The notes beneath the pieces were generated by a model that worked only from the letters and a program-made list of their open reading frames with translations, made no database searches and had not been told where the DNA came from. Shown one piece after another: positions 25,973 to 34,276 of a stretch of DNA of 38,580 bases. The first letter of the stretch is position 1, and every line of letters starts with the position of its first letter. The DNA comes from Marinosulfonomonas sp. (GTDB lineage Bacteria; Pseudomonadota; Alphaproteobacteria; Rhodobacterales; Rhodobacteraceae). The translations under genes and the position numbers were made by a program. The stretch is taken from positions 1-38,580 of the forward strand of contig JAFLKA010000098.1 of assembly GCA_022712735.1 (NCBI GenBank), written 5' to 3'.

Positions 25973-27292
25973 ATGCGGAACTTGGTATCCGCGGTTTTCT
26001 GGATCGGTCTATACCTGATCGCCGTGCTGGCCCCGTTGCTGGCCTTGAAAATAGGCGAGGTGCCGCCCGGCTCGGGGTTCTGGTGGGATTTTTCCATGGG
26101 GCTGGGATTTGCCGCGATGTCGATGATGGGCATCCAGTTTTTCCTGACTGCCCGTTTCAAGCGTGCCACGGCTCCGTTTGGCGTCGATATCATCTACTAT
26201 TTCCACCGTTATCTGGCCGTCATTGCCCTTGCTCTGGTCTACCTGCATTACGGCATTATCTACATCAAAAATCCAGCTGCACTGGGCGTGCTGAACCCGC
26301 TGCAGGCCGAGTGGTATATGACAGCCGGGCGGGCTGCGTTGGGGCTGTTCACCTTGTTGGTCATCACCTCGCTGTGGCGCAAACAGCTTCGCATCCACTA
26401 TGACGAATGGCGCATGGTGCATATTGTGCTGGCAGTATGCGCGGTCACGCTGGCGATGGCGCATATTGTCGGGGTTGGCTATTACATCAATGCCGCCGCC
26501 AAGTGGTGGTTTTGGGTGGCCTATACGCTGATCTGGGTCTGGCTGATTGTCTATATTCGTGTGGTCAAACCATGGATGATGCACAAACGCCCCTATCACG
26601 TGACCGAATTGCGCGAGGAACGCGGCGACAGCTGGACACTGGTGCTGGAACCGCAGGGGCATGCGGGGATGCGGTTCAAGCCCGGCCAGTTTGCATGGCT
26701 GACATTGCGCCAATCCCCATGGCACGTCAAAGAGCATCCGTTTTCGTTTTCCTCCAGCGCCGAGGTGACGGACCGACTGGAATTCACCATCAAGGAGCTT
26801 GGTGATTTTACCAGCACAATCAAGAATACCAAAATCGGCCAGATCGCCTATCTGGACGGACCTTACGGCACCTTTAGTGTTGATCGTCATCGACATGCAC
26901 CAGGGTTTGTCTTTGTGGCGGGGGGCGTCGGGGCTGCACCGATGCTTGCCATGTTGCGCACGCTGGCGGATCGGCAGGACAAGCGGCCACTGTGGTTCCT
27001 CTATGGTAACAACACCTGGGACGAGGTGATCTTTCGCGAAGAGCTGGACCAGCTGAAGGCGCGCCTTGATCTGCACCTGATCCATGTGCTGGATCAGCCA
27101 CCCGAGGGCTGGGAGGGCGAGACAGGGTTCATCACACAAGAAATGCTGGAGCGGGTGCTGCCGGACGGTGCGGCAAAACTCACCTATTTTTTGTGCGGGC
27201 CTGAGCCGATGACCAATGCGGTGCAGCGCGGGCTGCATGCGATGCGGGTGCCGATGGGCAAAGTGCACTTTGAAATTTTCGATATGGTTTAG
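25973..27292 (+). CDS. Ferric-reductase-like transmembrane flavocytochrome (NOX/FRE fold)
   Basis: This 439-residue protein has six predicted N-terminal helices and a C-terminal ferredoxin-reductase module. His pairs His78/His92 and His150/His164, each 14 residues apart in two helices, match the bis-histidine di-heme pattern of NOX/FRE proteins. The FAD site HPFSFSSS is at 255-262, the nucleotide site GGVGAAPM at 317-324 and CGPEPM at 408-413. Known relatives pass electrons from cytoplasmic NAD(P)H through FAD and two b hemes to the outer face of the membrane. Its neighbour encodes a 12-heme cytochrome, an obvious candidate acceptor. The start has AAGGAGG upstream. It lies 13 bases after the protease gene. 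Confidence 0.88.
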   Translation: MRNLVSAVFWIGLYLIAVLAPLLALKIGEVPPGSGFWWDFSMGLGFAAMSMMGIQFFLTARFKRATAPFGVDIIYYFHRYLAVIALALVYLHYGIIYIKNPAALGVLNPLQAEWYMTAGRAALGLFTLLVITSLWRKQLRIHYDEWRMVHIVLAVCAVTLAMAHIVGVGYYINAAAKWWFWVAYTLIWVWLIVYIRVVKPWMMHKRPYHVTELREERGDSWTLVLEPQGHAGMRFKPGQFAWLTLRQSPWHVKEHPFSFSSSAEVTDRLEFTIKELGDFTSTIKNTKIGQIAYLDGPYGTFSVDRHRHAPGFVFVAGGVGAAPMLAMLRTLADRQDKRPLWFLYGNNTWDEVIFREELDQLKARLDLHLIHVLDQPPEGWEGETGFITQEMLERVLPDGAAKLTYFLCGPEPMTNAVQRGLHAMRVPMGKVHFEIFDMV

Positions 27293-27301
27293 GAGGGTAA
27301 T

Positions 27302-28942
27302 ATGCGCGAAATTTGGGCCAGACGGATCGCGTTCCTGACCGGATTGGCGGTGCTGTTTTTGACCGTGGTGTTTGCCGCGCTCCAGAACCCGGTTGAAACC
27401 ACAGGCAGTGGTGCGGACAGTGGTGATGTGCCCTTGCCTGCCGATACGGTTGTCGCTGTGGCGCTTGACGCAGAATGTATCGAGGCCGGCAAGCTGGTCT
27501 ATCAAAATAAGGGCTGTGCAAGGTGTCATTCGATTGGCGGGCAAGGCAACCCTCGCAACCCGTTGGATGGTGTCGGAGCCAAGCATAGCAGCGAGACCAT
27601 GGCCGACTGGATCATCGGTGCCGAAAGTTTGCGCGGTGTGCTGCCTGACCGCGCCATTGTGCAAAAACAGACCTATAAAGTGCTGGCCCAAGAACAGTTG
27701 CGTGTTTTGTCAATCTATATGCAGAGCCTGCGACCTGATGGCGATGCGCCGTCCATGCCTGTTGAGGAGCCGGAGGTGATGCTGACGGACGAGGATGGCA
27801 CCTGCCTGACCTGCCACACCAATGCGGGCAATTTGATGCAGGTGGTCAAGCCTGCCGAAGCCCCGCCCGAGGATGGCTGCGCTGCCGCGCCCTCGCGCCC
27901 GCCATTCCTGAATGCTTTTGTGAATGCCGCGTTCACTGACACCACCCATGGCGAACTTGGCTGCACCGGCTGCCACGGCGGGGATGCCACGACCGATGAT
28001 AAAACGGTGGCGCATGGCGGCATGCTGGATGCCGAGGCAGGATGCGTTGATTGCCACGCCGATATCACCAAACTGCATTCAACCAGTCTGCACGGCACAT
28101 TGAATGGCATGTCGCATGCGCTGGAATTGCGCAGCGGGCCTGAGAATTTTCACAAGCTCGACACTGTTTGGCACAATGATTGTGCCTCGTGCCATGCCTC
28201 TTGTTCCGACTGCCACGTAACCCTGCCCGGTGCGGTTGGCGGCGGACTGTTGCGTGGTCACGAGTTTTTCAAGACCCCACCGATGGAAGACACCTGTGCT
28301 GTTTGTCACGGCACCCGCGCCGGGGCCGAGTATCTGGGTAAATGGGGCGGTGTTGAGCCGGACGTGCATCATCAGGCGGGCATGCATTGCATTGATTGTC
28401 ACACCAACGACATGCACGGCGATGGCACGCTTTACACCAGCCGCTGGGATGTTGCGGGCCGCTCCCAATGCACCGATTGCCACGAGGACTTACCCAACGA
28501 TAGTGTTGAGGCACATATGGCCGAGCATGATGACATGAGTTGCCAGACTTGTCACAGCCAGCCCTACCAGAACTGTTTCAGTTGCCACGCGGGGCTGGAG
28601 GACGGCGCATTTTTCCGCAAGGCCGACCACAAGGGGCTAGATTTCAAGATCGGGCGCAACACTGTGACGGGCTATCCTTACAGCATCGTTCCCTTACGCA
28701 ACAATCCGGTTTCACGCGACGGGTTTGCCTATTTTGGCGAAAACCTGTTGCCGCATTTTGATGAGTATCCCACCTGGAAAACCGCCGCCCCACACAACAT
28801 CCAGCGGATAACCCCGCAAAACGAAACATGCGCGAATTGTCACGGTAACGCGGACTTATTTTTGCTGGAAGAATACTTAGATGAATTAGGATCAGAGGCC
28901 AATAAATCGGTGATCATTCCGCCAGCCCGCACGCTTGAATAA
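27302..28942 (+). CDS. Membrane-anchored dodecaheme cytochrome c
   Basis: This 546-residue protein has an N-terminal membrane anchor (~9-27) and twelve CXXCH heme c sites, with first cysteines at residues 72, 168, 221, 248, 294, 301, 332, 363, 390, 414, 425 and 510. Residues ~50-145 form a mono-heme cytochrome c-like domain (GKLVYQNKGCARCHSIGGQG), and the rest is a multiheme region rich in CxxCH and distal His. There is no outer-membrane lipidation signal, so it is probably periplasmic and anchored in the inner membrane. The electron acceptor is unknown. It follows the flavocytochrome gene by 9 bases with a strong AGGAGGG site, implying joint production and probably electron transfer between them. 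Confidence 0.92.
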   Translation: MREIWARRIAFLTGLAVLFLTVVFAALQNPVETTGSGADSGDVPLPADTVVAVALDAECIEAGKLVYQNKGCARCHSIGGQGNPRNPLDGVGAKHSSETMADWIIGAESLRGVLPDRAIVQKQTYKVLAQEQLRVLSIYMQSLRPDGDAPSMPVEEPEVMLTDEDGTCLTCHTNAGNLMQVVKPAEAPPEDGCAAAPSRPPFLNAFVNAAFTDTTHGELGCTGCHGGDATTDDKTVAHGGMLDAEAGCVDCHADITKLHSTSLHGTLNGMSHALELRSGPENFHKLDTVWHNDCASCHASCSDCHVTLPGAVGGGLLRGHEFFKTPPMEDTCAVCHGTRAGAEYLGKWGGVEPDVHHQAGMHCIDCHTNDMHGDGTLYTSRWDVAGRSQCTDCHEDLPNDSVEAHMAEHDDMSCQTCHSQPYQNCFSCHAGLEDGAFFRKADHKGLDFKIGRNTVTGYPYSIVPLRNNPVSRDGFAYFGENLLPHFDEYPTWKTAAPHNIQRITPQNETCANCHGNADLFLLEEYLDELGSEANKSVIIPPARTLE

Positions 28943-29018
28943 AGAGCGGTGCAGGGGCGATACTGAGAAGGTGGTTAATGATCCTCAGAATCAACCCTTC
29001 AACCATAGGAGAAACACA

Positions 29019-29516
29019 ATGATCGCAATCAAAACTCTAAAAAAGTCGGCCATGATCGGCATGGCAACCTTGATGATTGGTGCAGGTGGCGCAATGGCAG
29101 ACAGCCATGCGTTTCAGCCAGACGCCGAATTTTTGACCACTTGGCAGCAAACCTATGACGGCCTGCGCGACATGTCCCCGAAGTGGGGCAAGCAGGGCGT
29201 GGATGCTTTCAAGGCCTTGCAAGACGCGGGCGTTCCCGTGCTATTTCTCGATATTCGCACGGCGAGTGAATGGCAAGACGGGGTGATAGAAGGAGCGCTG
29301 CTGATCAACCTGAATGCTTTACCAACCGAAGCAAGCCTCGCCCAATTGCCTGATGATCGCAACACGATTATAGCCGTCTATTGCAAGGCTGGCCATCGCT
29401 CGACTTTGGCCATGACGATGCTGCATCAACTTGGCTACAAAAACGCGATCAGTATGTCAGGTGGGATGGTTGATTGGCAGAAGGCCAACTACCCCGTTGT
29501 GGCTGCGCAAAAATAA
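29019..29516 (+). CDS. Periplasmic rhodanese-like sulfurtransferase
   Basis: This 165-residue secreted single-domain rhodanese starts at 29019 with GGAG nine bases upstream. The signal peptide ends at AMA-DS (residue 27). The rhodanese fold shows FLDIRTASEW near 77 and the active loop YCKAGHRST with catalytic Cys122. Rhodaneses move sulfane sulfur, for example from thiosulfate or polysulfide. A periplasmic one beside a multiheme cytochrome hints at sulfur compounds as substrates or signals, but this is inference. It lies 76 bases past the cytochrome gene and may still be in the operon. Confidence 0.88.
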   Translation: MIAIKTLKKSAMIGMATLMIGAGGAMADSHAFQPDAEFLTTWQQTYDGLRDMSPKWGKQGVDAFKALQDAGVPVLFLDIRTASEWQDGVIEGALLINLNALPTEASLAQLPDDRNTIIAVYCKAGHRSTLAMTMLHQLGYKNAISMSGGMVDWQKANYPVVAAQK

Positions 29517-29623
29517 ATCATCAAAGCAGTTAGCATTCGGTTGTGGGAAAAACGCTGCATGCGTCAAAGCGGTATTAAACAATTCGCCCGCGTATATTGC
29601 GCTGGCGAATAATCTGATGTGGA

Positions 29624-31027
29624 ATGAAGAGAATGAATGACGACCCAAATCCCACCCCCAAATCAGGTATATTCAATGCCCGGTGGGAAAAGAATTTCGA
29701 TAGAATTCTGACACCATTTGAAGAGTTCATTCATCGTCAAACCACCAGTGGATTACTTCTGATGGTGAGTGCGATCATTGCCCTGATATTGGCCAATGGC
29801 CCCTTGGCAGAGGCCTATTTTGATTTTGTGCATACTTATGCCAGTGTCGGCTTTGGCGAATGGAAGTTGAAAATGACCGTTCACCACTGGATCAACGATG
29901 GTCTGATGGTGTTGTTTTTCTTTGTGGTTGGTCTGGAACTTAAACGCGAGTTTCTGGTTGGTGAACTCGCCAAACCGCGTAATGCTGTTCTTCCCATTGC
30001 TGCTGCAATCGGCGGCATGGTTGTGCCTGCACTGATTTATTTCGCGATCAATCCAACTGGCGATGCAGCGGCGGGCTGGGGCATCCCAATGGCCACCGAT
30101 ATCGCCTTTGCCGTTGGTGCCTTGGCTTTGCTGGCAAGCAGGGTGCCCAAAGGCCTGATCACTTTTCTGGTGGCACTGGCTATTGTTGATGATCTGGGTG
30201 CTGTGATAGTGATCGCGGCTTTCTATACCGAAACCATCGCGCTTGGTCCTTTGGCGCTCGCAGCGGGCTTGTTTACAATGCTTGTGGTGTTGAACCTGAT
30301 CGGAATTCGAAATGCCGTTCCCTATTTCATAATCGCTGCCTTCTTGTGGTATGCGCTGTTATTATCGGGCGTACACGCCACACTTGCCGGAATACTGGGG
30401 GCGATGACTGTTCCTGCCATTCCAAAATACAATCCCGAGCGATTTAGCGAACAGGTCGAGGAACTGCTGGGCCGGTTTAGAACCAGTCATCAAAGCCACC
30501 CCGACCAAAGCACCCTGACCAATGTTGAATTGCGCGCTATCGTGCAGAAACTGGGGAATACCGTGTATTGGGTTCAGGCTCCCTTGCAGCGGCTGGAACA
30601 CGGATGGCATATGCCGGTGGCCTATCTGGTGATCCCGGTCTTTGCCTTGGCAAATGCGGGCATTCCAATGGAATTTGGGACGTTTGGCGAGACCATGTCG
30701 CATCCGGTTGTTCTGGGTGTGTCCTTTGGCCTGATACTGGGTAAGTTTATCGGTATTACCGGAGCCAGTTGGCTGGTGCTGAAACTGGGTGTGGCGGACC
30801 TGCCCAAAGATACCCGCTTTACCCAGATCGCCGGGGTTTCGTTTCTTGCCGGGATTGGCTTTACCATGTCGATCTTTGTTGCCCAGCTTGGGTTTGCAGA
30901 AAACGGCAATCTGTTGCTGATGGCCAAGACGGGTATTCTTATCGCTTCCCTGTTTTCGGGTTTGACCGGCTTCATCTGGCTTTATTTGGTTAGCAAACCA
31001 AAAGCAGAGAATACGGATGCCAAGTAA
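29624..31027 (+). CDS. nhaA: Na+/H+ antiporter NhaA
   Basis: NhaA exchanges 2 H+ for 1 Na+ across the inner membrane and controls pH and sodium. The 467-residue protein is longer than E. coli NhaA (388), with an extended N terminus and a hydrophilic insert around residues 268-305. Conserved features are the ion-binding pair Asp189/Asp190 in AIVDDLGAV, FFFVVGLELKRE near 98-110 and ATDIAFAVG near 157-165. Start codons at 29624 and 29633 are both possible, without a clear ribosome site. The 107-base gap after the rhodanese leaves open whether it belongs to that operon. Confidence 0.9.
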   Translation: MKRMNDDPNPTPKSGIFNARWEKNFDRILTPFEEFIHRQTTSGLLLMVSAIIALILANGPLAEAYFDFVHTYASVGFGEWKLKMTVHHWINDGLMVLFFFVVGLELKREFLVGELAKPRNAVLPIAAAIGGMVVPALIYFAINPTGDAAAGWGIPMATDIAFAVGALALLASRVPKGLITFLVALAIVDDLGAVIVIAAFYTETIALGPLALAAGLFTMLVVLNLIGIRNAVPYFIIAAFLWYALLLSGVHATLAGILGAMTVPAIPKYNPERFSEQVEELLGRFRTSHQSHPDQSTLTNVELRAIVQKLGNTVYWVQAPLQRLEHGWHMPVAYLVIPVFALANAGIPMEFGTFGETMSHPVVLGVSFGLILGKFIGITGASWLVLKLGVADLPKDTRFTQIAGVSFLAGIGFTMSIFVAQLGFAENGNLLLMAKTGILIASLFSGLTGFIWLYLVSKPKAENTDAK

Positions 31028-31036
31028 AAACAATGG

Positions 31037-31180
31037 TTGATAATGCTCTGCCGTTGGGTCGTATCGCGACATTGGTTGCCGCCCCTGGCCCTTCCTCAGG
31101 GTGCGGGTATTGCGGGCGCGTTGGCCGTAACGGTGATTGCTGCCATGTTGTGGATCACCGATGCCTTGCCATTGCCCCCC
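31037..31180 (+). pseudogene. Remnant of an SLC13/DASS-type transporter gene
   Basis: The plus strand encodes WLPPLALPQGAG followed by LAVTVIAAMLWITDALPLP, which matches the N-terminal region of SLC13 (divalent anion:Na+ symporter) proteins, where the pattern is LAVTxxxAxWWITEALPLP. The match stops near 31180, where an opposite-strand fragment of another transporter begins, so the rest of the gene is gone. Non-functional. Confidence 0.55.
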
Positions 31181-31422
31181 GTTTCAAATGCACTGATTGC
31201 GTCCCCTTGGCCACCGCGGCCAACCGCCACCTCAGTGATCATCAACGGAACACCGATAAAAAACACAAAGGTCAAATAAATGAAAAGGAAAGCCACGCCG
31301 CCATTCTCGCCCGCGACATATGAGAAGCGCCAGATATTGCCGAGCCCCACCGCACCACCAATGGTTGCCAGCACGAAACCATAGCGGCTGCTCCATTGTT
31401 CGTTCGGTGCTCTAAATTTATC
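31181..31422 (-). pseudogene. Remnant of a neurotransmitter:sodium symporter (SNF) gene
   Basis: On the minus strand the frame reads KFRAPNEQWSSRYGFVLATI, then GGAVGLGNIWRFSYVAGENG and later LMITEVAVGRGGQGDAISAFE. This is the unmistakable N-terminal region (TM1-TM2) of bacterial NSS/SNF transporters such as LeuT homologues. No in-frame ATG was found at the front. The match ends at about 31181, where the SLC13-like fragment on the other strand begins. About 80 of about 450 residues remain. Confidence 0.75.
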
Positions 31423-31558
31423 TGCTTTCTGTTGCCACGATGTGTAAACGGCTCATAAGCGGTTTTCCTACGATTTCCGGCGTCCATTGTTTGCCCGTTG
31501 CCTGCCAAAATGCTATAATAAGCCCATCTGATTTAGTGCCTTCAAGAGAGGAAAAACC

Positions 31559-32524
31559 ATGAAACGATTTCGGAATATTCTCTTCGTAAAAAGCGACTGT
31601 AATGACACGATCGCATTCGCACAGGCGGTGGATCTGGCTGCCCAAAACAATGCCGGGCTGACGTTGGTCAAGACGATTGGGGAAATCCGGGAGTCGATAT
31701 ATGGCGCTCCCGAAGAAATGTTAAAAACACTTGAGCGGGAAATCCTTGCAAGTTGCAAAGAGTCATTGGAGCACCTTGCAAAACCCCATCATCAATCCGT
31801 TCAAATCCAGATTAAGATTCTGGAGGGAATTCCGTTTATCTCAATAATCCAGGACGTTCTTCAAAACGACTTTGATCTGGTTATCAAATCCGCCGAGGGT
31901 GGCTATGGGCCTGTGGCACGCCTGTTTGGTTCTGCCGATATGCACCTGCTTAGAAAATGCCCCTGTCCGGTCTGGTTGATAAAACCGGACCAGCTAGAAA
32001 CAATAGGCCGGATAGTTGCTGCCGTTGATTTTGATGAATTCAGTGATGTGGATATAAACAAAGACCTTAACCGGCAGATACTGGAGATGTCGCTGTCTCT
32101 TGCACAGCGAGAGAGGGCAGAATTACATATTGTCCACGCCTGGAATGCCGTTGGGGAGAGTGCCCTTGGTGGTGTGCGGTCTGGCCTTAAGAAGGAAGAA
32201 GTGGCGGAATATGTCGCCGAAATTGAAGCCTCGCAGAAGCGCCATCTGTCCGGGTTGTTGGAGCAAGCCAGAGGCTGGGTTGGTCAAGCCGTATTTGACG
32301 CCGTTAAACCGAAAACGCACGCAATCAAGGGCATCGCACAAGAGGTGGTTGCTGAATTAACGCGCACGCTTGCCGCTGATCTTCTGGTCATGGGGACGGT
32401 CGGACGAACCGGCATTCCCGGATTCATTATCGGCAATACCGCTGAAACCATTCTTGGTGGAATTGATTGCTCGGTATTGGCTGTTAAACCCGCCGGTTAT
32501 GTTAGCCCGGTTAAGTTGCAATAA
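31559..32524 (+). CDS. Tandem universal stress protein (UspE-like)
   Basis: This 321-residue protein has two Usp domains (about 1-145 and 150-310), as in UspE. The second domain has the nucleotide-binding pattern MGTVGRTGIPGFIIGNT, fitting G-2x-G-9x-G-(S/T). The first lacks this pattern and shows KSAEGGYGPVARLFG instead. GAGAGGAAAAACC precedes the ATG. Usp proteins act in the cytoplasm under starvation, redox or low-oxygen stress. It is the first of four usp genes here. The region upstream holds transporter remnants, so its promoter must lie in the last ~130 bases. Confidence 0.9.
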   Translation: MKRFRNILFVKSDCNDTIAFAQAVDLAAQNNAGLTLVKTIGEIRESIYGAPEEMLKTLEREILASCKESLEHLAKPHHQSVQIQIKILEGIPFISIIQDVLQNDFDLVIKSAEGGYGPVARLFGSADMHLLRKCPCPVWLIKPDQLETIGRIVAAVDFDEFSDVDINKDLNRQILEMSLSLAQRERAELHIVHAWNAVGESALGGVRSGLKKEEVAEYVAEIEASQKRHLSGLLEQARGWVGQAVFDAVKPKTHAIKGIAQEVVAELTRTLAADLLVMGTVGRTGIPGFIIGNTAETILGGIDCSVLAVKPAGYVSPVKLQ

Positions 32525-32541
32525 TCGGAGAAAGCAAAGCG

Positions 32542-32607
32542 ATGGCCATGCGGATTTTGACTACCTTCGCAATCACCGAAGGGCACACAAGAAATTGCAT
32601 GCCATGA
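32542..32607 (+). pseudogene. Possible truncated flavodoxin-domain remnant
   Basis: An ATG-started frame directly after the usp gene reads MAMRILTTFAITEGHTRN and then stops. This is like the start of flavodoxin-domain proteins (beta strand followed by a TxEGxTxK phosphate-binding loop). After a frame change the sequence continues as KLHAMTIFDQ. I read it as a frameshifted, shortened remnant; chance similarity cannot be excluded at this length. Confidence 0.35.
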
Positions 32608-32700
32608 CGATATTTGATCAGATCACGGTTCTATTTATTGAGGTCACCTGCGACTTTGTTGCCATTTGAAACGCGAGATTCCTGAACCTACATGCATAGT

Positions 32701-32714
32701 ATGACCTGCATCAA
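32701..32714. promoter_or_regulatory. FNR-like site upstream of usp-DUF808 genes
   Basis: ATGAC-CTGC-ATCAA matches the FNR/FnrL consensus TTGAT-N4-ATCAA at 8 of 10 fixed positions. It lies 56 bases before the usp start at 32770, a position suited to activation. It implies induction at low oxygen. Confidence 0.5.
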
Positions 32715-32769
32715 GGATGGTGCGGGAAAATTGTTTAACCTGAACACATCAGGAAATCAGGAGATGACC

Positions 32770-33177
32770 ATGTACAAACATATTCTAGTTGCGGTTGCTT
32801 TCGATGAAGATGATGAACCGGAAAAACCGATTGCAGCGGCACAGGCGCTGGTGGATGAAGGCGCGCGGGTGACAGTTTTGCACGTCAAACCTGCGGTGCC
32901 AAGCTATGCGATGTCCTACATCCCTTCGGATTATCTGTTGGAGTTGAATGGGGCGATCCTGAGCCGACTTGAAAAAATAGCGGAACAATTTGAAAACGGC
33001 GCGGGCGTTCTGATCGAGGGACATTCAGGTCGCACCATTGTGGAGTGGGCCGACGAAAACGAAGTAGATTGCATCATCATCGCGTCACACCGCCCCGGGC
33101 TACAGGGCTATCTGATTGGCAGCACAGCGACGCGGGTCGTACGCCATGCGAATTGTTCGGTGATTGTGGTTCGTTGA
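32770..33177 (+). CDS. Universal stress protein, single domain
   Basis: The start at 32770 (AGGAGATGACC upstream) gives 135 residues beginning MYKHILVAVAFDED, a usual Usp start; a longer frame from 32692 covers the FNR-like site and is rejected. It is a single Usp domain ending VVRHANCSVIVVR. The nucleotide motif is partly kept (ASHRPGLQGYLIGST), lacking the first glycine of the G-2x-G pattern. It is followed 70 bases later by the DUF808 gene and probably shares its transcript and the FNR-like promoter. Confidence 0.88.
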   Translation: MYKHILVAVAFDEDDEPEKPIAAAQALVDEGARVTVLHVKPAVPSYAMSYIPSDYLLELNGAILSRLEKIAEQFENGAGVLIEGHSGRTIVEWADENEVDCIIIASHRPGLQGYLIGSTATRVVRHANCSVIVVR

Positions 33178-33247
33178 TCTGTGGCACGCAAAAAGTGAAA
33201 CAAGATTGCCTTGTGGCCATTGGTCTAACCACAGGAAAAGAAAAGTA

Positions 33248-34192
33248 ATGAGTGGTCTGTTAGCCTTACTTGATGATGTCGCTGCAATCGCCAAAGTGGC
33301 GGCGGCCTCAGTCGATGATGTCGTCGCCCAGGCCGCAAAAGCGGGGACAAAAGCGGCGGGTGCGGTGATTGATGATGCGGCAGTAACGCCAAAATATGTG
33401 CATGGTTTCAAGGCCGAGCGCGAGTTGCCCATTGTCTGGCAGATTGCCAAGGGATCAATAAAAAACAAACTGCTGGTACTGCTGCCCGCCGGGCTGTTGC
33501 TGTCCTCATTCGCGCCGTGGGCGATCATGCCCTTGCTGATGTTTGGCGGTGCCTATCTGTGCTTTGAAGGTGCCGAGAAGATCGCGCATCTTTTCATTCT
33601 CCATGACGCGGCCCACGCCGACATGGAGCAAGAAATCGACGACCCCGCACATCTGGAGGAGGCAAAAGTGGCGGGGGCGATCAAAACCGATTTTATCCTG
33701 TCTGCCGAGATTATGGCCATTGCGCTTGCCGCCATTCCAAAGGGATCAATCTGGATGGAAGCCGCAACGCTTGCCGTTGTCGCAATCGGCATTACGGTCA
33801 TGGTTTATGGTGGTGTTGCGTTGATCGTAAAAGCGGATGACGTGGGGCTGCATATGGCGGATCGCGGGCGACTGGGGCTGACGCGCAGCCTTGGGCGCGG
33901 GATTGTAAAAGGCATGCCCGGGTTTTTGAAAGTGCTGACGGCTGTCGGCACAGCAGCGATGCTATGGGTTGGCGGATCGATCGTAATTCACGGGCTTGAA
34001 TCCCTTGGATTTGGCTGGCTGGAACACCATATAAAAGATTGGGCGCAGGTAATTTCAAGCATGGTCCCTCAGGCCGAGGCATCCGTTAATTGGTTTACCA
34101 AAGCCGCGATGGACGGTGTGATCGGACTGGCAATCGGGTTAGCTATAATACCGCTTGTGAAATCCGTGACCACAATGCGCAAACTGGTTTGA
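33248..34192 (+). CDS. DUF808 family inner-membrane protein (YedI-like)
   Basis: This 314-residue protein matches the DUF808/YedI family: the N terminus MSGLLALLDDVAAIAKVAAA, then ASVDDVVAQAAKAGTKAAG, AVTPKYVHGF and the helix-rich remainder. About six hydrophobic helices lie between residues ~75 and 305. The function is unknown; E. coli YedI is a conserved inner-membrane protein of unknown role. The ATG at 33248 has AGGAAAAG upstream. Linkage to an FNR-like promoter and usp genes suggests a stress or low-oxygen role. Confidence 0.88.
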   Translation: MSGLLALLDDVAAIAKVAAASVDDVVAQAAKAGTKAAGAVIDDAAVTPKYVHGFKAERELPIVWQIAKGSIKNKLLVLLPAGLLLSSFAPWAIMPLLMFGGAYLCFEGAEKIAHLFILHDAAHADMEQEIDDPAHLEEAKVAGAIKTDFILSAEIMAIALAAIPKGSIWMEAATLAVVAIGITVMVYGGVALIVKADDVGLHMADRGRLGLTRSLGRGIVKGMPGFLKVLTAVGTAAMLWVGGSIVIHGLESLGFGWLEHHIKDWAQVISSMVPQAEASVNWFTKAAMDGVIGLAIGLAIIPLVKSVTTMRKLV

Positions 34193-34208
34193 GACAGCAC
34201 AAATCGGG

Positions 34209-34222
34209 TTGACGCAGATCAG
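34209..34222. promoter_or_regulatory. FNR-like site upstream of the third usp gene
   Basis: TTGAC-GCAG-ATCAG matches TTGAT-N4-ATCAA at 8 of 10 positions and keeps the common TTGAC half-site. It lies 55 bases before the ATG at 34277, almost the same distance as the site before 32770. A -10-like TAATAT lies at 34236-34241 and TTAGAC near 34243. Confidence 0.5.
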
Positions 34223-34276
34223 CGCTAAATTCTTCTAATATGTTAGACTTGGCATCGTAATAGGAAAGGAAAGAGA

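Noticed and set aside
26009..27691. A 560-codon open frame on the minus strand opposite the flavocytochrome gene
   Set aside because: The plus strand encodes a clear NOX/FRE protein with all motifs. The opposite frame is rich in His, Gln and Arg with no domain, as expected for an antisense shadow.
31418..31645. A 75-codon minus-strand frame overlapping the first usp gene
   Set aside because: It lies antisense to the usp start, has no family similarity that I recognise, and overlaps the SNF remnant in another frame.
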